IMG/VR virus record: IMGVR_UViG_3300033143_006887
Location: 1 to 40,781 of that record
Reading direction: 5' to 3' (one strand)
DNA: 40,781 nt
From: a virus
The notes beneath the pieces were generated by a model that was not told the origin of the DNA, ran no database searches, and saw nothing but the letters and a program-made list of their open reading frames with translations. The position numbers and the translations under genes are program-made. How positions within the stretch are numbered: the first letter of the stretch is position 1; every line of letters begins with the position of its first letter. Below, one piece after another: positions 15,351 to 23,753 of the stretch.

Positions 15351-16865
15351 TTATACCTCCTTCCATTCGGACAGGTCGTATTGGCTTACATCGCCGAGAC
15401 CAAGCAGTGGATCATTTAAATCTACGATCTCTAGATCCCCGCTAGTCAGTTTAGTTGCATAGTATTCGGGCAGCGGTGTAGTACCAACTTTTTTATTACC
15501 ATGGCCAAGTTCAACAAAATCAACAAGGCCTTTTTCCCAGAAATTGCCAATAAGTTCTATGGCGTCAGCTCTCTGAGTATCGTCAAGAGATCGTAAGAAT
15601 TTTTCCATTTTACCCTCGTCGGCAGGTACGCCGTGAGGATTGTCATCAGTGCCACCTGTAACTTTTTGAGAAAATTCAACAATATCCTGGTCACGTTTAA
15701 TTTCTGCTAACATGCTTTTCAACATATTACCAGCTTGGTTTTGCATACGACCATACTCGGCTCGCAACGCATCTTCCATTTGACCTAGCATTTGTTCACG
15801 ATATTCGCCAACATCTACCACGTCACTAAACGCTTCCAACTTTACTTCGGCTTTTAGACGATCTATAATAGCTTGTTCGTCTTCTTCTGTTACTTTAAAT
15901 TCCGTTTCAAGCTCTTCACGAGCTTGTGTTAGTAAAGCCTGACGTTCTTCTTCTTTCAAATTTGCCAACAGAAGTTCATCCATACTTGTACCTCCTTCAA
16001 GGTCACTAGTTTTATTCTTGTCTAGCACATTGGCATTTGTGCTATCTTTAGGAACATTAAGTTCTTTTGAAACCGGCACAGTTTCCTGTTCCGGTAATTC
16101 ACCATTTTTATTTGAAATTGCTGCATCCACCCACGTTTGCTTGACAGGTTTCCAATCATCTTCTTCAACAAATACAATTTCTTTTTTCTTTTCAGAATAT
16201 TCTACTTTGAAATAGCTTTCTTCATTTCTAATAATTACATAACTATCAAAAACTTCACGAACGTATGGGCTAAAATCATCAAAGCCATATTCAACATACC
16301 AAGCATCTCTTACTTTTTGTGCTTGTTGGTCAAGGCTTTCGTCTTGCATATTTGCAAACCCAACTCCACGACCACCCGTACATAATTCAATCGCATCAAG
16401 TAAAGGAACACCATAACTATCTTTAGTTGCTGGCCAATTAGTCAAACTACCACCAGAAATAACAAAGTTTTTAGTATCAAAAGTGGCACTAAAGTTGGCC
16501 ATAATTTTGTCTTTAATTAGCTCTACACCAATTTTTGTCCACTCTACTGCAAACATAATTGCTTTTACAACACTACCCTTGCTATCCAAAACTTCGCCAA
16601 TTTCTGCCGATGTAATCCATCCAGCAGCTTCAGCGTGATCATGTAATCTGGTATCGATTGGCAATCCAGCATGACCTTTTGTTTTTAAACTTTCTATACG
16701 CTCTATTGTGTTTTCTATATACTTTGGAATATCTTTGTCTTTCGTTTCAACCTTTCTCCCCCACATATCAACAAACTTACCAACGGCAAATCCTGCAAAC
16801 GGTTTACCCGTTGTTAGGACGTCGTCAGCAAGCTCGAAATATATCGTATTATATAAATCTGTCAT
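15351..16865 (-). CDS. Prohead protease (Mu I-like) fused to scaffold domain
   Basis: 504 residues. The first ~200 carry FAGFAVGKFVDMWGRKVE, KGHAGLPIDTRLHDHAEAAGW and SGGSLTNWPATKD, the pattern of Mu gpI-type prohead proteases; likely catalytic residues include the His of KGHAG and the Ser of SGGSLTNW. From about residue 270 to 420 the protein is highly charged and helical, as in scaffolds, and it ends DPLLGLGDVSQYDLSEW. Self-cleavage would free the scaffold, as in Mu I/Z. AGGAG precedes the ATG. An intrinsic terminator-like hairpin sits immediately upstream. Confidence 0.8.
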   Translation of the reverse strand: MTDLYNTIYFELADDVLTTGKPFAGFAVGKFVDMWGRKVETKDKDIPKYIENTIERIESLKTKGHAGLPIDTRLHDHAEAAGWITSAEIGEVLDSKGSVVKAIMFAVEWTKIGVELIKDKIMANFSATFDTKNFVISGGSLTNWPATKDSYGVPLLDAIELCTGGRGVGFANMQDESLDQQAQKVRDAWYVEYGFDDFSPYVREVFDSYVIIRNEESYFKVEYSEKKKEIVFVEEDDWKPVKQTWVDAAISNKNGELPEQETVPVSKELNVPKDSTNANVLDKNKTSDLEGGTSMDELLLANLKEEERQALLTQAREELETEFKVTEEDEQAIIDRLKAEVKLEAFSDVVDVGEYREQMLGQMEDALRAEYGRMQNQAGNMLKSMLAEIKRDQDIVEFSQKVTGGTDDNPHGVPADEGKMEKFLRSLDDTQRADAIELIGNFWEKGLVDFVELGHGNKKVGTTPLPEYYATKLTSGDLEIVDLNDPLLGLGDVSQYDLSEWKEV

Positions 16866-16883
16866 ATATTTGCTCCTGACACA

Positions 16884-16923
16884 AAAAAAGACGGCTATTC
16901 TTCCTGAGAAGAACGCCGCCAGT
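16884..16923 (-). terminator. Internal terminator-like hairpin in the late operon
   Basis: On the minus strand GGCGGCGTTCTTC, loop TCAG, then GAAGAATAGCC with a small bulge, followed by TCTTTTTTT. It lies in the 140-bp gap between the small gene at 17006-17227 and the protease/scaffold gene, so transcription of the capsid genes would need readthrough, antitermination or a promoter inside the gap. Confidence 0.65.
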
Positions 16924-17005
16924 CATAGACAAGGTCGGTATATTAGCTTACATGTTCTAACATATCATACTTTTTTAGTTTTGTACATAGTAATTGTAAG
17001 CGGGT

Positions 17006-17227
17006 TTAGCGACTTTCGCTAATATCCATAACCTGTATTCTATCCATCTTATGAATTATGGTATGCCATGGCACCGCTTTTGTGTTATGTTTGACAACAA
17101 TTATACAAAATTCACCTGGTGGCAAGCGGTCTATTGCCTTTGCCATACTTAGTGCTCGCTTAGAGACACCAACATCTATTATATCTTGTTTAATACTAAT
17201 TCCACTATAATTTGTATTATTATTCAT
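17006..17227 (-). CDS. Small unknown protein (73 aa)
   Basis: Starts MNNNTNYSGISIKQD with GGAGG upstream, overlapping the previous gene by eight bases. One compact domain with FCIIVVKHNTKAVPWHTIIH. Its stop codon lies inside a 7-bp hairpin (TTAGCGA/TCGCTAA). No family is recognised. It belongs to a trio of small genes between MuF and protease genes. Confidence 0.55.
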   Translation of the reverse strand: MNNNTNYSGISIKQDIIDVGVSKRALSMAKAIDRLPPGEFCIIVVKHNTKAVPWHTIIHKMDRIQVMDISESR

Positions 17228-17471
17228 CGCCGCCCTCCAGTTTTTCTTTTTCCTTACGCAATTCTTTTATTTCTTTTTTTAATTTATGCCACTTTTCGTT
17301 CATATCTTTTATTCCATTTTTATCTCCAATAGCAGCTTCCATACGATTCCCCATAGATTGAGCTTCTTCTATGAGCCCAAGTATTGATGAAAAATTACGT
17401 GTTTTATAGCATTTTCTCATTTCACTTAAAACATCACAAAGAGTTCTGTTTACCCAAAAAAAATCACTCAT
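17220..17471 (-). CDS. Small helical protein with C-terminal coiled coil (83 aa)
   Basis: Starts MSDFFWVNRTLCDVLSEM. It is entirely helical and ends in a charged coil (WHKLKKEIKELRKEKEKLE). The motif FFWVNRTLCDVLSEMRKC and the block NRMEAAIGDKNGI look conserved in type with small phage proteins that follow the MuF gene. GAGGAT precedes the ATG; both ends overlap their neighbours, so translation is coupled. Function unknown. Confidence 0.6.
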   Translation of the reverse strand: MSDFFWVNRTLCDVLSEMRKCYKTRNFSSILGLIEEAQSMGNRMEAAIGDKNGIKDMNEKWHKLKKEIKELRKEKEKLEGGDE

Positions 17472-17661
17472 TCAAATCCTCATAATCGGTGGTATATAAT
17501 ATTTCGACATTTTTATGCAGTGGACAATCACTATTGTACCAAAATTGCGCCTGCTTATTAAATGTAAACGCACCATTCCCGTAATTATTATCTATTACTG
17601 GACAAGTGCATCCTGCTTTTATTGCTTTTTTAGATCCTGGATTAAAAACAGTTTCTGTCAT
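17464..17661 (-). CDS. Small Cys-rich protein, zinc-binding candidate (65 aa)
   Basis: MTETVFNPGSKKAIKAGCTCPVIDNNYGNG, later WYNSDCPLHK. The C-x-C-P and C-P-x-H arrangement suggests a small metal site, a pattern often met in phage hypothetical proteins beside head genes. Its ATG overlaps the MuF stop (ATGA). No function is known. Confidence 0.6.
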   Translation of the reverse strand: MTETVFNPGSKKAIKAGCTCPVIDNNYGNGAFTFNKQAQFWYNSDCPLHKNVEILYTTDYEDLNE

Positions 17662-18239
17662 GGCAATCTTGGTATTGGGCCTCGTGTAGCAGAATCATTA
17701 GTTGGTAACAGCTCACATTTACATTTCCAGCCACCACATTCTAAGTCCTGATGTTGTGGCTGAATCCCACTTTCCAGCCAAATGTTTCCTCGCTTTATTT
17801 TACCTTCTAATTTTAAACAAGATCCACAGTGATCTGCTTTACCAAGTACCCAAACCAAATTAGTGTCGCCAGCAGCAAGTATGCGTGCAAGGTTTCTTGC
17901 TTCTAGATATTTGTTAGACCATGATTGTATTCTACTTAAAGATGATTTTAGCAACCCGCCGTTAGCTTTACTGTTATCCGAAACAAAATCAGCAAGCCCA
18001 TCTATATGTTTTGTTTGATTTGACATAAACCTAAACAACTCACCTTTGTCAGCAGTAGTTAGATCATTCATACTAACACCAAATTCTCTAAAACCATCTC
18101 TAAACGCCTGGAATATGTTACGTTCAATAACTAAAACCATATCAGTAAAAAATTGCTCTTCATTATATACATCAAGCCACAATCCACGAACTGCAACCAT
18201 CAAATCGTTCTTATAAGAACTAACTGATAAATTATACAT
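17658..18239 (-). CDS. MuF-like minor head protein / head morphogenesis protein
   Basis: 193 residues from ATG at 18239, chosen because AAAGGAA lies just upstream and the ATG overlaps the portal stop. A helical N-terminus is followed by the characteristic C-terminal block: DHCGSCLKLEGKIKRGNIW, then DLECGGWKCKCEL, the Cys pattern of the phage MuF/SPP1 gp7 head morphogenesis domain. The family helps DNA delivery and head assembly and contacts the portal. It is shorter than many MuF proteins and has no fused toxin domain. Confidence 0.8.
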   Translation of the reverse strand: MYNLSVSSYKNDLMVAVRGLWLDVYNEEQFFTDMVLVIERNIFQAFRDGFREFGVSMNDLTTADKGELFRFMSNQTKHIDGLADFVSDNSKANGGLLKSSLSRIQSWSNKYLEARNLARILAAGDTNLVWVLGKADHCGSCLKLEGKIKRGNIWLESGIQPQHQDLECGGWKCKCELLPTNDSATRGPIPRLP

Positions 18240-19797
18240 TTGTTTCCTTTGGTACCAAACGTTCGTGAAGTTCTGGTTCATTTGCTTCCGCCCATTCTTC
18301 AAATTCAGCGACTAATCGGGCAAACTCAGCTTCTGGCATTTCTTCCTCGTCTTCTTTTTTCTTTGGTTTTTCTTCAGACGACTCTTCTTTGCTTTGTTTC
18401 TCTTGCTCTTCTATATTAGCTTTGCTTTCTTTTACATTTTGTTCTGCTTCTAATTTGTCGCTTTCAGTTTCAGCAGGTCCAGCTTCACGTATAATTTTTG
18501 CATCTTCTGGTATCATTTCTGATAGGAACCCAGACTTACGACGAATTGCAGATATGTCATCGTCGCTAAGTGGGAATAGAGATGCGAATGAATCAATAAA
18601 TAATCCAAGTTCATCTAATGGTATTGTTTTTTCTACTGGAGAGGCTACAAGTTTTGGTTTTTGAACATGCACAAGATCTTCGTTGTGCTTTACAAGCCAT
18701 ATCCAAAGCTGATCACCAATTTGATCTGCAAATCCAGACATCATTGAATTATATGTTTTCAAAAACATAGTTGATGCATCTGCCATGGCCGAATAAGCGC
18801 CACTTTTTGCTGTAGATGCGATTGCAACCCATTGCATATTGAATATTTGAAGCTTCAACAAGCCATAATAACGTATTGCTTCTAGCAAAGCGCCAGCTGC
18901 TTGGAACGGAACATCAATAACACTTGCTTCAATTGCTTCTGGTAATGCGATATAGTTTCCTTCCTGTGCCGTCATCAAAGCGCGAGCTGATTTTCTAATC
19001 AAAGACTTATCGTCAGATGTGATTGTGTCTGTGACCGAAAACATAGCATGGCCAGCAGCATGTTCAAACCCAATTCCTTGAACTACTTCCAATCCGTATT
19101 TAATTCGTTCTAATCGCCATACAGCTTCTAGTGTAGCCAAGCCCTCGGGGTTATGCGCGTCACCAAAGGTGATATGTAAAGCTCTAGTCAATGGTATATT
19201 TACAGTTCCATTTCGTAAATCCATCTGGATCATCCCTAAAACTTCACCAGTATCATAATCCATATCCCAACGCTCAAATGATGAATGATCACGGAATGCC
19301 AACTTGCGAATGCCAACTTTCCCGTCATTATATTTTGACTTCCATCCGCTACTGTCTGGAGCTTTCCAACCTTCTTGTCGTAACCCGGCTACAACTTCCC
19401 AAATTCCAAATCCCATAAACGGGACATAGGCTAACATTGTGTCACGGAAGTCGTCCATGCCACCCATAATATCGTTCATTATTTCGTTAGCAAAATCAAC
19501 AGCTGCCTTGTCGTCAGATCCAACTCCAGTGCTATCAAGTTCCCATTCGAACTTTACCTCACGACCAAAAGCTTCCCAAATAACACGAATCATTGCAATT
19601 TCTGGATCGCTTCGTCTCAATCTATCGTACAACGGAAATACGGTTGGCCAATACAGCTCGGCGTTATACGCCGTTCTAATATAACCAGATAGTGAGTCAA
19701 GACCAAGAACGCCAATTTCAGCAGCATCATCGATTTTTTTATCTTTATTTCCTTGCAATTGGGCGTTTAGTGGTGCCCCTATATTTGTTTTTTTCAT
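18232..19797 (-). CDS. Portal protein (Mu gp29 / DUF935-like)
   Basis: 521 residues. YDRLRRSDPEIAMIRVIWEAFGREVKFEWEL, then MLAYVPFMGFGIWEVVAG and FRDHSSFERWDMDYDTGEVLG, match the start and middle of Mu-type portal proteins (an R-x-x-D-P-x-I block, then a 'fGf-s-x-x-E' block). The C-terminus is a long Glu/Lys-rich coil (SKEESSEEKPKKKEDEEEM). It forms the dodecameric ring at the head vertex through which the terminase pumps DNA. It lies two bases after the large terminase and overlaps MuF. Confidence 0.85.
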   Translation of the reverse strand: MKKTNIGAPLNAQLQGNKDKKIDDAAEIGVLGLDSLSGYIRTAYNAELYWPTVFPLYDRLRRSDPEIAMIRVIWEAFGREVKFEWELDSTGVGSDDKAAVDFANEIMNDIMGGMDDFRDTMLAYVPFMGFGIWEVVAGLRQEGWKAPDSSGWKSKYNDGKVGIRKLAFRDHSSFERWDMDYDTGEVLGMIQMDLRNGTVNIPLTRALHITFGDAHNPEGLATLEAVWRLERIKYGLEVVQGIGFEHAAGHAMFSVTDTITSDDKSLIRKSARALMTAQEGNYIALPEAIEASVIDVPFQAAGALLEAIRYYGLLKLQIFNMQWVAIASTAKSGAYSAMADASTMFLKTYNSMMSGFADQIGDQLWIWLVKHNEDLVHVQKPKLVASPVEKTIPLDELGLFIDSFASLFPLSDDDISAIRRKSGFLSEMIPEDAKIIREAGPAETESDKLEAEQNVKESKANIEEQEKQSKEESSEEKPKKKEDEEEMPEAEFARLVAEFEEWAEANEPELHERLVPKETNV

Positions 19798-19798
19798 A

Positions 19799-21268
19799 TT
19801 ATCTCCATGGCGAATCTGATCTTTTTATTTGACCAAGTCCTTCAAATTCACTTATATTAAAATGCGCGTTTCCAGCTGCAGTAATTGCCAAAGCCCATGC
19901 CCAAAACTTATCAGCATGATGTTTCGCGTTTCTTTCTGTATCAAACACATTATTCTTTGCAGCTGTTATCTTCTTTTTAATACTATGTATTTGATACGCA
20001 ATTTCTCTGTTCAACGGCAAAATAGTTTTTGCTCGCTCTGCTTGAATTCTGGCTTCGACAGCCCAAAGTTCTTTTGTTGAATTTGTAAAATCAACACCTT
20101 CCGCGATACCCGTACTTTTAGTTAAATTTTCAGCAAGTTGCATTCCCAACCCGTTCTGATCTATTAGAACCTTTGTAAATGGCAATATTTCGATAATTTT
20201 TTCAAAACATTTTTCTTGCTCATCAAACTCAACACGATCCAGGCTAATAGAAAATCGAAGTGGCATAGATTTGTCTTCCGCCTTGCCAACAATCATGAAC
20301 TCAGTCAAGTTTTGCTTACGACCAATATCGATTCCGCCAACAAAAGCCTTTTCTATCTCATCACTACGCACCGCATTCAACACCCCAAATGCCATATTTA
20401 TAGCTTCAGCAGGATTAGTAGCATGCCACCATCGCAAATCTTTCTGCTGATTTCGTTTTATAACTTCCCATGTAATCCATGCTGTAGACTCATCAATATA
20501 AGAGCATTCGTATTCTTGTTGAAAATCCTCAAGAAACATATTTTCGAATATTTCTCTAAGAGTGATTTTGGCGAACAAATCGAGACGTTCTTTGGTTAGC
20601 ATAGCGGGAGCTTCCATTTTGGCTTTTTCAATATCATTACACAGCATGTAGCTATGCCACCATGGTATATATTGACGATAGAATCCAGGCCACGTTTTCA
20701 TCGCCTGCGTACCTATCTCCCAAAACAATCCTTTCGCTCCAAGCGGTGACGACCCAATTCGGATATAACCATCGCCTTTAGTTGTGGCGGGTAACGCCGC
20801 CATGTATATGCTTCTGTCCATTCCTTCTGGATAATGGGCCATTTCGTCGAGATAAATGCGGGCGCGCGCTTTTCCACGCACCGGTTTACATGGGTGTGAT
20901 ATGAGACGAGAGCCGTTTTTGAACTCGAGTTCTGTTTGCGAACCAGGTCGTGCAAGTTTAGGTCGGACTGGCTCATCCAACGCTTTAAGAATGTTTTTGG
21001 CATATAATACTTTTTCTTTTGCTTCATCTAAGTTTATGGACACGAAAATGTGAGGTGTGCCCGGGTTTAAAATTCCATCAATAACCGCATCAAGCGCAGC
21101 CGTGAACGACCATGCAACTTGTCGTGATTTTGTATCATGACCAAATCTTGTTTCATTGTTCAAAAACCGCAATTGAAATGGTTCCCATTTTGCTCCATCT
21201 ATTTGAGCAGCCTTGGGCAAATCGAGGAACTCGGCAGCAAATTGGGCCTTTTTAGTAAGGAGTCGCAT
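19799..21268 (-). CDS. Terminase large subunit
   Basis: 489 residues from the ATG at 21268, chosen because it overlaps the preceding stop (TAATG) and has GGGAT upstream; a start 16 codons earlier is possible. ATPase: SRQ-type Walker A in DTKSRQVAWSF, Walker B in ARIYLDEMAH, coupling motif near IRIGSSP. Nuclease (RNase H-like) domain: acidic residues in FVGGIDIGRK, VLIDQNGLGMQ and HADKFWAWALA. The layout resembles Mu gp28-like and other terminases with an S-R-Q P-loop. It packages and cuts the DNA with the small subunit encoded upstream. Confidence 0.9.
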   Translation of the reverse strand: MRLLTKKAQFAAEFLDLPKAAQIDGAKWEPFQLRFLNNETRFGHDTKSRQVAWSFTAALDAVIDGILNPGTPHIFVSINLDEAKEKVLYAKNILKALDEPVRPKLARPGSQTELEFKNGSRLISHPCKPVRGKARARIYLDEMAHYPEGMDRSIYMAALPATTKGDGYIRIGSSPLGAKGLFWEIGTQAMKTWPGFYRQYIPWWHSYMLCNDIEKAKMEAPAMLTKERLDLFAKITLREIFENMFLEDFQQEYECSYIDESTAWITWEVIKRNQQKDLRWWHATNPAEAINMAFGVLNAVRSDEIEKAFVGGIDIGRKQNLTEFMIVGKAEDKSMPLRFSISLDRVEFDEQEKCFEKIIEILPFTKVLIDQNGLGMQLAENLTKSTGIAEGVDFTNSTKELWAVEARIQAERAKTILPLNREIAYQIHSIKKKITAAKNNVFDTERNAKHHADKFWAWALAITAAGNAHFNISEFEGLGQIKRSDSPWR

Positions 21269-21462
21269 TAATTTATCCCAGCCAAATGGTTTGCCAATGT
21301 TAAGAAAAAGACACACATTCTTGGATAGTCATCGCCATAAAATTCAAATTGGACTCCATCTATAACAACAAAAATTACTTGTACCTCAGACCGATTATCA
21401 ATAGATGATATTTTGGTCGCATCAATATAAACTTCACGTTCAATTGGTAGCTTAGTCAACAT
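21268..21462 (-). CDS. Small unknown protein before large terminase (64 aa)
   Basis: MLTKLPIEREVYIDATKISS. I chose the second of two close ATGs because AAGGG is better spaced from it. A beta hairpin-like pattern (VQVIFVVIDGVQFEFYGDDY) is followed by a short hydrophobic helix. It overlaps both neighbours. No family recognised. Confidence 0.55.
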   Translation of the reverse strand: MLTKLPIEREVYIDATKISSIDNRSEVQVIFVVIDGVQFEFYGDDYPRMCVFFLTLANHLAGIN

Positions 21463-21781
21463 AATCATCCCTTATATATTTTAACCTTATATTGCCAAGT
21501 TCACATTTTGTATATGCGTTAAGCAAATGAACGAGGTGCTTACCGCTATTTTCAAACACCTTGGCAATTGCTTCATGATTTACATGTTCGTCCACGTTGG
21601 CGAATTCCCACGTCCACACCCAAACTTGAACAAGATCCATTAAATCGTCTGGAAGCAATGGCCATACGGCTTGCGGGTTGCTAAACCCAATTCCGCATTT
21701 TGCACACCAAATTCCAGTTGCTGAAAAATCGGGAAACAATATCATGTGTGTATTGTTATCGTGTTTAGTGCAAATACTCAT
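21452..21781 (-). CDS. Small protein with CxxC site (109 aa)
   Basis: Starts MSICTKHDNNTHMIL; this ATG has AAGGA at proper spacing, the ATG three codons earlier does not. WCAKCGIGFSNPQAV suggests a metal-binding knuckle, with an earlier Cys/His pair near the N-terminus as possible partner. A long helix follows (EAIAKVFENSGKHLVHLLN). Function unknown. Confidence 0.55.
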   Translation of the reverse strand: MSICTKHDNNTHMILFPDFSATGIWCAKCGIGFSNPQAVWPLLPDDLMDLVQVWVWTWEFANVDEHVNHEAIAKVFENSGKHLVHLLNAYTKCELGNIRLKYIRDDYVD

Positions 21782-21798
21782 TTGTATCATGTCCTTGT

Positions 21799-22041
21799 TT
21801 ATAATTTGTCAAACACCACAAATCGACCTTCGGACCATAATCCGTGACGATAAAACTCAAGTTTTTCAACCTCATCATAAACATAATGAAGTCGAGCATA
21901 GCTACATTCGGACTGTGTCATTACACCATTTTCAATTGTATGTCCAAACAACATTCCTGCTGCATATAAGCTTTCGGGCACAAATGGTTCATCAGGCTCG
22001 AGCGGCCCACCACCAACAATCTGTATTTCAACTGTATTCAT
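21799..22041 (-). CDS. Small acidic unknown protein (80 aa)
   Basis: MNTVEIQIVGGGPLEPDEPF, then a helix and a final strand GRFVVFDKL. A clear AGGAG lies six bases before the ATG. It stands in the small-gene block between the two terminase genes. No family recognised. Confidence 0.55.
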   Translation of the reverse strand: MNTVEIQIVGGGPLEPDEPFVPESLYAAGMLFGHTIENGVMTQSECSYARLHYVYDEVEKLEFYRHGLWSEGRFVVFDKL

Positions 22042-22057
22042 TATAAACTCCTAAACA

Positions 22058-22318
22058 TTATGATAATATAAATTTACGTTTTGATTTGCCAATGTTTACA
22101 AATCGGACTTTAACAAACCACTGGTCATCAGGTGGCATTTCAATCCATTCGTTAAGATTTATATTCGCATTAATTTTCGCCTTGGCGATTTGATATGTTC
22201 GTGCCTGCAGGCACCATGAACACCCACCGTTTGGTCGACACTTGACATCGGCGTATCCGCGCTTGCCCTTGCGATAAGGTTCCCGCCTCTCCTTCCCCAT
22301 ATACTTATTAAAACCCAT
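22058..22318 (-). CDS. Small basic protein with Cys cluster (about 86 aa)
   Basis: MGFNKYMGKERREPYRKGKR, then VKCRPNGGCSWCLQARTYQ. The start overlaps the small terminase stop. The Arg/Lys-rich N-terminus together with three Cys residues (C-x5-C-x2-C) suggests a nucleic-acid or metal-binding protein. The start is uncertain because no ribosome binding site is obvious for the first ATG. Confidence 0.5.
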   Translation of the reverse strand: MGFNKYMGKERREPYRKGKRGYADVKCRPNGGCSWCLQARTYQIAKAKINANINLNEWIEMPPDDQWFVKVRFVNIGKSKRKFILS

Positions 22319-22967
22319 CGGGCCCGTCGTCGACTTCGATAAAGTTGGCGTCAATCACAAGTTTTGCGGCCTCGTCTATAAGTGCTTCTGGCACCCCGGT
22401 TTTTCCGGTGCTGCGCCCATGAATTTCGGTCAAAGCTTTACGATCATCCAAAATACCGTGAGCTTTTGCCCGTCTAGGCCCATCCTCCGTCGGTCGCAAT
22501 TTGGGCTGCTCCACGTCATCGACTATGATTTCGGCATCGGCCAGTCGCTGATCCCGCATTTGCTGCCAGTTGGTCATGTCAAATGAGGCGAAATGTTCGA
22601 TTAGTTGTGGGCTGTCAAGACCCAAAAGTCTGGATTCGTGTTGCATCAGCTTCAGGACAAATTCAAGGTCGCCACGACCCCAAGCCGCCTTGCGCATCTC
22701 ATCGATCTCGGCGAGCTGTCGGCCTTTCATCTTGCCCACATCATCCGATGACCGCTTTTGCCAATCCTTTACAATTAGTTCCAGGTCGCCCGTCACGGTA
22801 CTGTGACTGTATCGCTTGCCCGTGTCCGCATTAACAATCCCCGCCTCCTCGAGCTTGGTTGCGACCTCGGTCATGGTCAGGGTCGGATCTCGTAATAGGA
22901 TGGCGGAAATGTGGCGTCGTCGCACATTAATTCGTTTTCGTAACGCACCTTCACGTCCTGGGATCAT
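22308..22967 (-). CDS. Terminase small subunit (candidate)
   Basis: 219 residues from the ATG at 22967, chosen because GAGGAG sits six bases upstream; a TTG start 20 codons earlier lacks such a site and would lie inside another gene. The first third is a basic winged-helix-like region (RKRINVRRRHISAILL, LTMTEVATKLEEAG, SHSTVTGDLELIVKDW). Two long helices follow (MRKAAWGRGDLEFVLKLMQHESRLLGLDSP) as in small terminase oligomerisation domains. It opens the packaging operon, the expected position. The region has higher GC than the genes downstream. Confidence 0.7.
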   Translation of the reverse strand: MIPGREGALRKRINVRRRHISAILLRDPTLTMTEVATKLEEAGIVNADTGKRYSHSTVTGDLELIVKDWQKRSSDDVGKMKGRQLAEIDEMRKAAWGRGDLEFVLKLMQHESRLLGLDSPQLIEHFASFDMTNWQQMRDQRLADAEIIVDDVEQPKLRPTEDGPRRAKAHGILDDRKALTEIHGRSTGKTGVPEALIDEAAKLVIDANFIEVDDGPDGF

Positions 22968-22987
22968 AAGCCGCTCCTCAACTCGGG

Positions 22988-23143
22988 TTAAAATTTGTAT
23001 TGTGTTATCTGCATCCAAAAGTTCCAAATATGAATCACGTATATGTCCCAGTCATAGAACTCATGGCTAGCTTTGAACATGGGCTTGCCTGCCCAAGCAT
23101 CAATGCCCATCGTAACTTCATATCCAAACACATATAGGGTCAT
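22988..23143 (-). CDS. Short leader gene of the late operon (51 aa)
   Basis: An open frame MTLYVFGYEVTMGIDAWAGK that ends 20 bases before the small terminase start. It is rich in aromatic residues (HEFYDWDIYVIHIWNFWMQ). AGGA lies eight bases before the ATG, and a good promoter is about 70 bases upstream. It would be the first gene of the late transcript. Function unknown; below the usual length cut-off, so easily missed. Confidence 0.55.
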   Translation of the reverse strand: MTLYVFGYEVTMGIDAWAGKPMFKASHEFYDWDIYVIHIWNFWMQITQYKF

Positions 23144-23206
23144 TAAGTTCGTCCTAAACTTAGTTTAATCTTAGTTAATCTATAGATTAGCTTGTGTTTG
23201 ATTTGT

Positions 23207-23235
23207 ATTATATACTAAAAACACGCTCGTGTACA
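23207..23235 (-). promoter_or_regulatory. Late-operon promoter candidate
   Basis: On the minus strand TGTACA (23235-23230), 17-bp spacer, TATAAT (23212-23207). The -10 is perfect and the -35 has four of six consensus bases. It points at the 51-residue gene and small terminase. It lacks the 11-bp-spaced boxes found on the plus strand. Confidence 0.6.
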
Positions 23236-23242
23236 TGCTTTG

Positions 23243-23258
23243 TAGTACTTTGGTACTA
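23243..23258. promoter_or_regulatory. Operator-like dyad TAGTAC-TTTG-GTACTA (copy 1)
   Basis: Perfect 6-bp arms with a 4-bp spacer, eight bases upstream of the -35 of the late promoter. The same dyad recurs at 31648-31663 (one mismatch) and 32243-32258 (perfect), always in intergenic control DNA. Confidence 0.65.
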
Positions 23259-23661
23259 GTGCGGAGTCGTAGCATGTTGCCTGGCGCCCGGCTCTGGCAC
23301 GTGCCTTGTGTTCAGTTACCGCAGCAGGTGGATTTAGAGGCCTGGAGCGTGGCTGCCACAAACAACACATAATAGAGGACAATGGTCGTTGGGGCGTGCG
23401 GGGTGAACGAGACCCACTAAAACGATAGAATCGACCGACCGTGCCATCGTCAATGCTCATGTACAAGTGAGTGTATGACTACGACACGCTCATGAGTGGT
23501 GTGCTCACACATGACACACACACAGTAGCTCACACACATGACATACGACAGCTATGAGAGAGGCGGTGCCCCCAACCGTGATCGCCAACACGTGCTACCA
23601 CCAACGAGCGAGTGTATGTATAATGTTAAGAAGTTAGGGTATGAGTGATGGTGCAGCCTCA
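23259..23661. other. Non-coding divergent region between late and early operons
   Basis: About 400 bp without a convincing gene. It contains a CA-rich stretch with repeated GCTCACACACATGACA-like units (23490-23545) and one AATGTTAAGAAGTT motif (23621) that recurs in the untranslated unit at 26.2-26.4 kb. An open frame on the minus strand here has no ribosome binding site and atypical composition; I do not call it. Confidence 0.5.
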
Positions 23662-23715
23662 TTAATGTAGTCTTAATGCAGCATTAATGCTCTCTTAATC
23701 TTGAGGGTGTATAAT
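23662..23715 (+). promoter_or_regulatory. Phased-box promoter P1 (4 boxes)
   Basis: TTAAT boxes start at 23662, 23673, 23684 and 23695, exactly 11 bp apart; TATAAT starts 15 bp after the last (23710). Drives the gene at 23754. Confidence 0.85.
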
Positions 23716-23753
23716 TTTAATAAGTCAAGCAACCATAGAAAAAGGAGAATAAA

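Noticed and set aside
23215-23466. 83-codon minus-strand frame in the divergent region
   Set aside because: It would run across the late promoter and operator, lacks a ribosome binding site, and has Pro/Arg/Ser-rich composition.
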